A DNA stretch of 8,061 nt from Actinomycetota bacterium. GTDB taxonomy: Bacteria > Actinomycetota > Thermoleophilia > Solirubrobacterales > Solirubrobacteraceae. The notes under the pieces are model-generated. The model made no database searches. It worked only from the letters and a program-made list of their open reading frames with translations, and was not told the origin of the DNA. This document shows positions 7,433-8,061 of the stretch, piece after piece (position 1 is the stretch's first letter; every line of letters begins with the position of its first letter). The stretch spans positions 1 through 8,061 of the forward strand of contig WLNV01000062.1 in assembly GCA_009699615.1 (NCBI GenBank). Reading direction: 5' to 3'. A program made the position numbers and the translations under genes.

Positions 7433-7759
7433 ATGGCAGTAGCAACTCAAAATAAGATTCGCATCCGGCTCAAGGCCTACGACCACTCGGCAATCGAGAC
7501 GGCGGCTAAAGAGATCGTTGAAACGGCCACGCGCACAGGCGCGTCGGTGACCGGACCGGTTCCACTGCCGACCGAAAAGAACGTCTACTGCGTGATTCGC
7601 TCGCCGTTCAAGGACAAGGACTCGCGTGAGCATTTCGAGATCCGTACCCACAAGCGTCTGATTGACATTCATCAGCCAACTCCCAAGACCGTTGACTCGC
7701 TTCAGCGACTCGATCAACTGCCAGCCGGCGTTGACATCGAGATCCGGCTCGCAGGTTAG
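7433..7759 (+). CDS. rpsJ: 30S ribosomal protein S10
   Basis: S10 is part of the 30S head and, in many bacteria, also NusE, a partner of NusB and NusG in transcription antitermination. The 108-residue product contains KIRIRLKAYDH (residues 8-18), TGPVPLPTEKNVYCVIRSPF at about 40-59, DSREHFEIRTHKRLIDI at about 63-79, and PTPKTVDSL, which cover the whole family. Small differences from typical S10 are a few extra residues at each end and RLDQLPAGVD, where most homologues read RLDLPAGVD. The start is ATG 7433, next to the conserved core. AGAGGA at 7411-7416 is the only purine-rich match upstream and is 16 bases away, farther than usual, so initiation may rely on other features. rplC starts 8 bases after the stop, consistent with the S10 operon. 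Confidence 0.97.
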   Translation: MAVATQNKIRIRLKAYDHSAIETAAKEIVETATRTGASVTGPVPLPTEKNVYCVIRSPFKDKDSREHFEIRTHKRLIDIHQPTPKTVDSLQRLDQLPAGVDIEIRLAG

Positions 7760-7767
7760 GTATTTCG

Positions 7768-8061
7768 ATGGCCGCGATCCTCGCCAAGAAGCTCGGTATG
7801 ACCCAACTCTTCATGGATGACGGCCGCGTTGAGCGCGTCACCGTGCTCGAGGCCGGTCCCTGCCCAGTGACGGCGGTTCGCAGCAGCGACGACGACGGCT
7901 ACGACGCCGTCCAGCTTGCATTCGGCGAGACGAAGGAGAAGCACCTCAGCAAGCCTGAGCTCGGTCACCTGAAGGCCGCCAAGGTTGGCGCCTACAAGCA
8001 CCTCGTTGAGTTCCGCGATGAGCGCGGCGAGCTAAACGTTGGTGACACCGTCACCGCCGAT
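7768..8061 (+). CDS. rplC: 50S ribosomal protein L3, N-terminal part (runs off the window)
   Basis: L3 is an early-assembly protein of the large subunit that reaches toward the peptidyl-transferase centre. The first 98 codons are present and the frame is still open at base 8061. The opening MAAILAKKLGMTQLF, then VTVLEAGPCPVTAVR (about residues 24-38), YDAVQLAFGE (about 45-54), and a KPELGHLKAA segment at about 62-71 are standard for bacterial L3. The central loop and C-terminal half lie outside. ATG 7768 is supported by the conserved start and by an AGG (7758-7760) 7 bases upstream that overlaps the rpsJ stop codon. The 8-base spacing to rpsJ shows it is the second gene of the S10 operon; rplD and rplW would be expected next. 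Confidence 0.97.
   Translation, partial: MAAILAKKLGMTQLFMDDGRVERVTVLEAGPCPVTAVRSSDDDGYDAVQLAFGETKEKHLSKPELGHLKAAKVGAYKHLVEFRDERGELNVGDTVTAD

Overview
The window is a GC-rich, densely coded stretch of bacterial chromosome with every supported gene on the + strand. It is dominated by the start of the str/S10 translation cluster: rpsL, rpsG, fusA, tuf, rpsJ and the first 98 codons of rplC. The protein sequences look actinobacterial. Several details fit a deep-branching Actinomycetota lineage such as Thermoleophilia/Solirubrobacterales: a 131-residue S12 with a short internal insertion, the style of EF-Tu and EF-G, the class III aminotransferase type, and TANNNT-like -10 elements with little -35. 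That placement is inference from family resemblance only; no search was run.

Layout. Bases 1-168 are the C-terminal end of a membrane transporter, probably DMT/EamA type. Bases 199-1578 encode a PLP-dependent class III (omega-type) aminotransferase. Its stop codon overlaps the start of an alanine dehydrogenase gene (1578-2711). Together these form a plausible coupled pair: transamination onto pyruvate gives alanine, and the dehydrogenase returns it to pyruvate with release of ammonium and NADH. Only 52 bases after ald, the ribosomal cluster begins with rpsL (2764-3159) and, 7 bases on, rpsG (3167-3634). A 256-base structured gap follows, then fusA (3891-5981), a 91-base gap, tuf (6073-7257, GTG start), a 175-base gap with two strong hairpins, rpsJ (7433-7759), and rplC running off the end.

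Function. S12 and S7 build the 30S decoding centre and head. EF-G and EF-Tu are the two elongation GTPases. S10 and L3 open the large S10 operon. Gene order is conventional, but the cluster appears split into several transcription units. There is a candidate promoter close to the rpsL start, an extended -10 plus a 12-bp hairpin and an intrinsic terminator before fusA, and a terminator-like hairpin and -10 element before rpsJ.

I see no mobile element, CRISPR array, tRNA, rRNA or clearly new protein system. The most interesting content is in the intergenic RNAs: the possible attenuator before fusA, the double hairpin between tuf and rpsJ, and a near-leaderless arrangement at rpsL. The amino-acid metabolism pair directly upstream of rpsL, where rpoBC often lies, is also notable.
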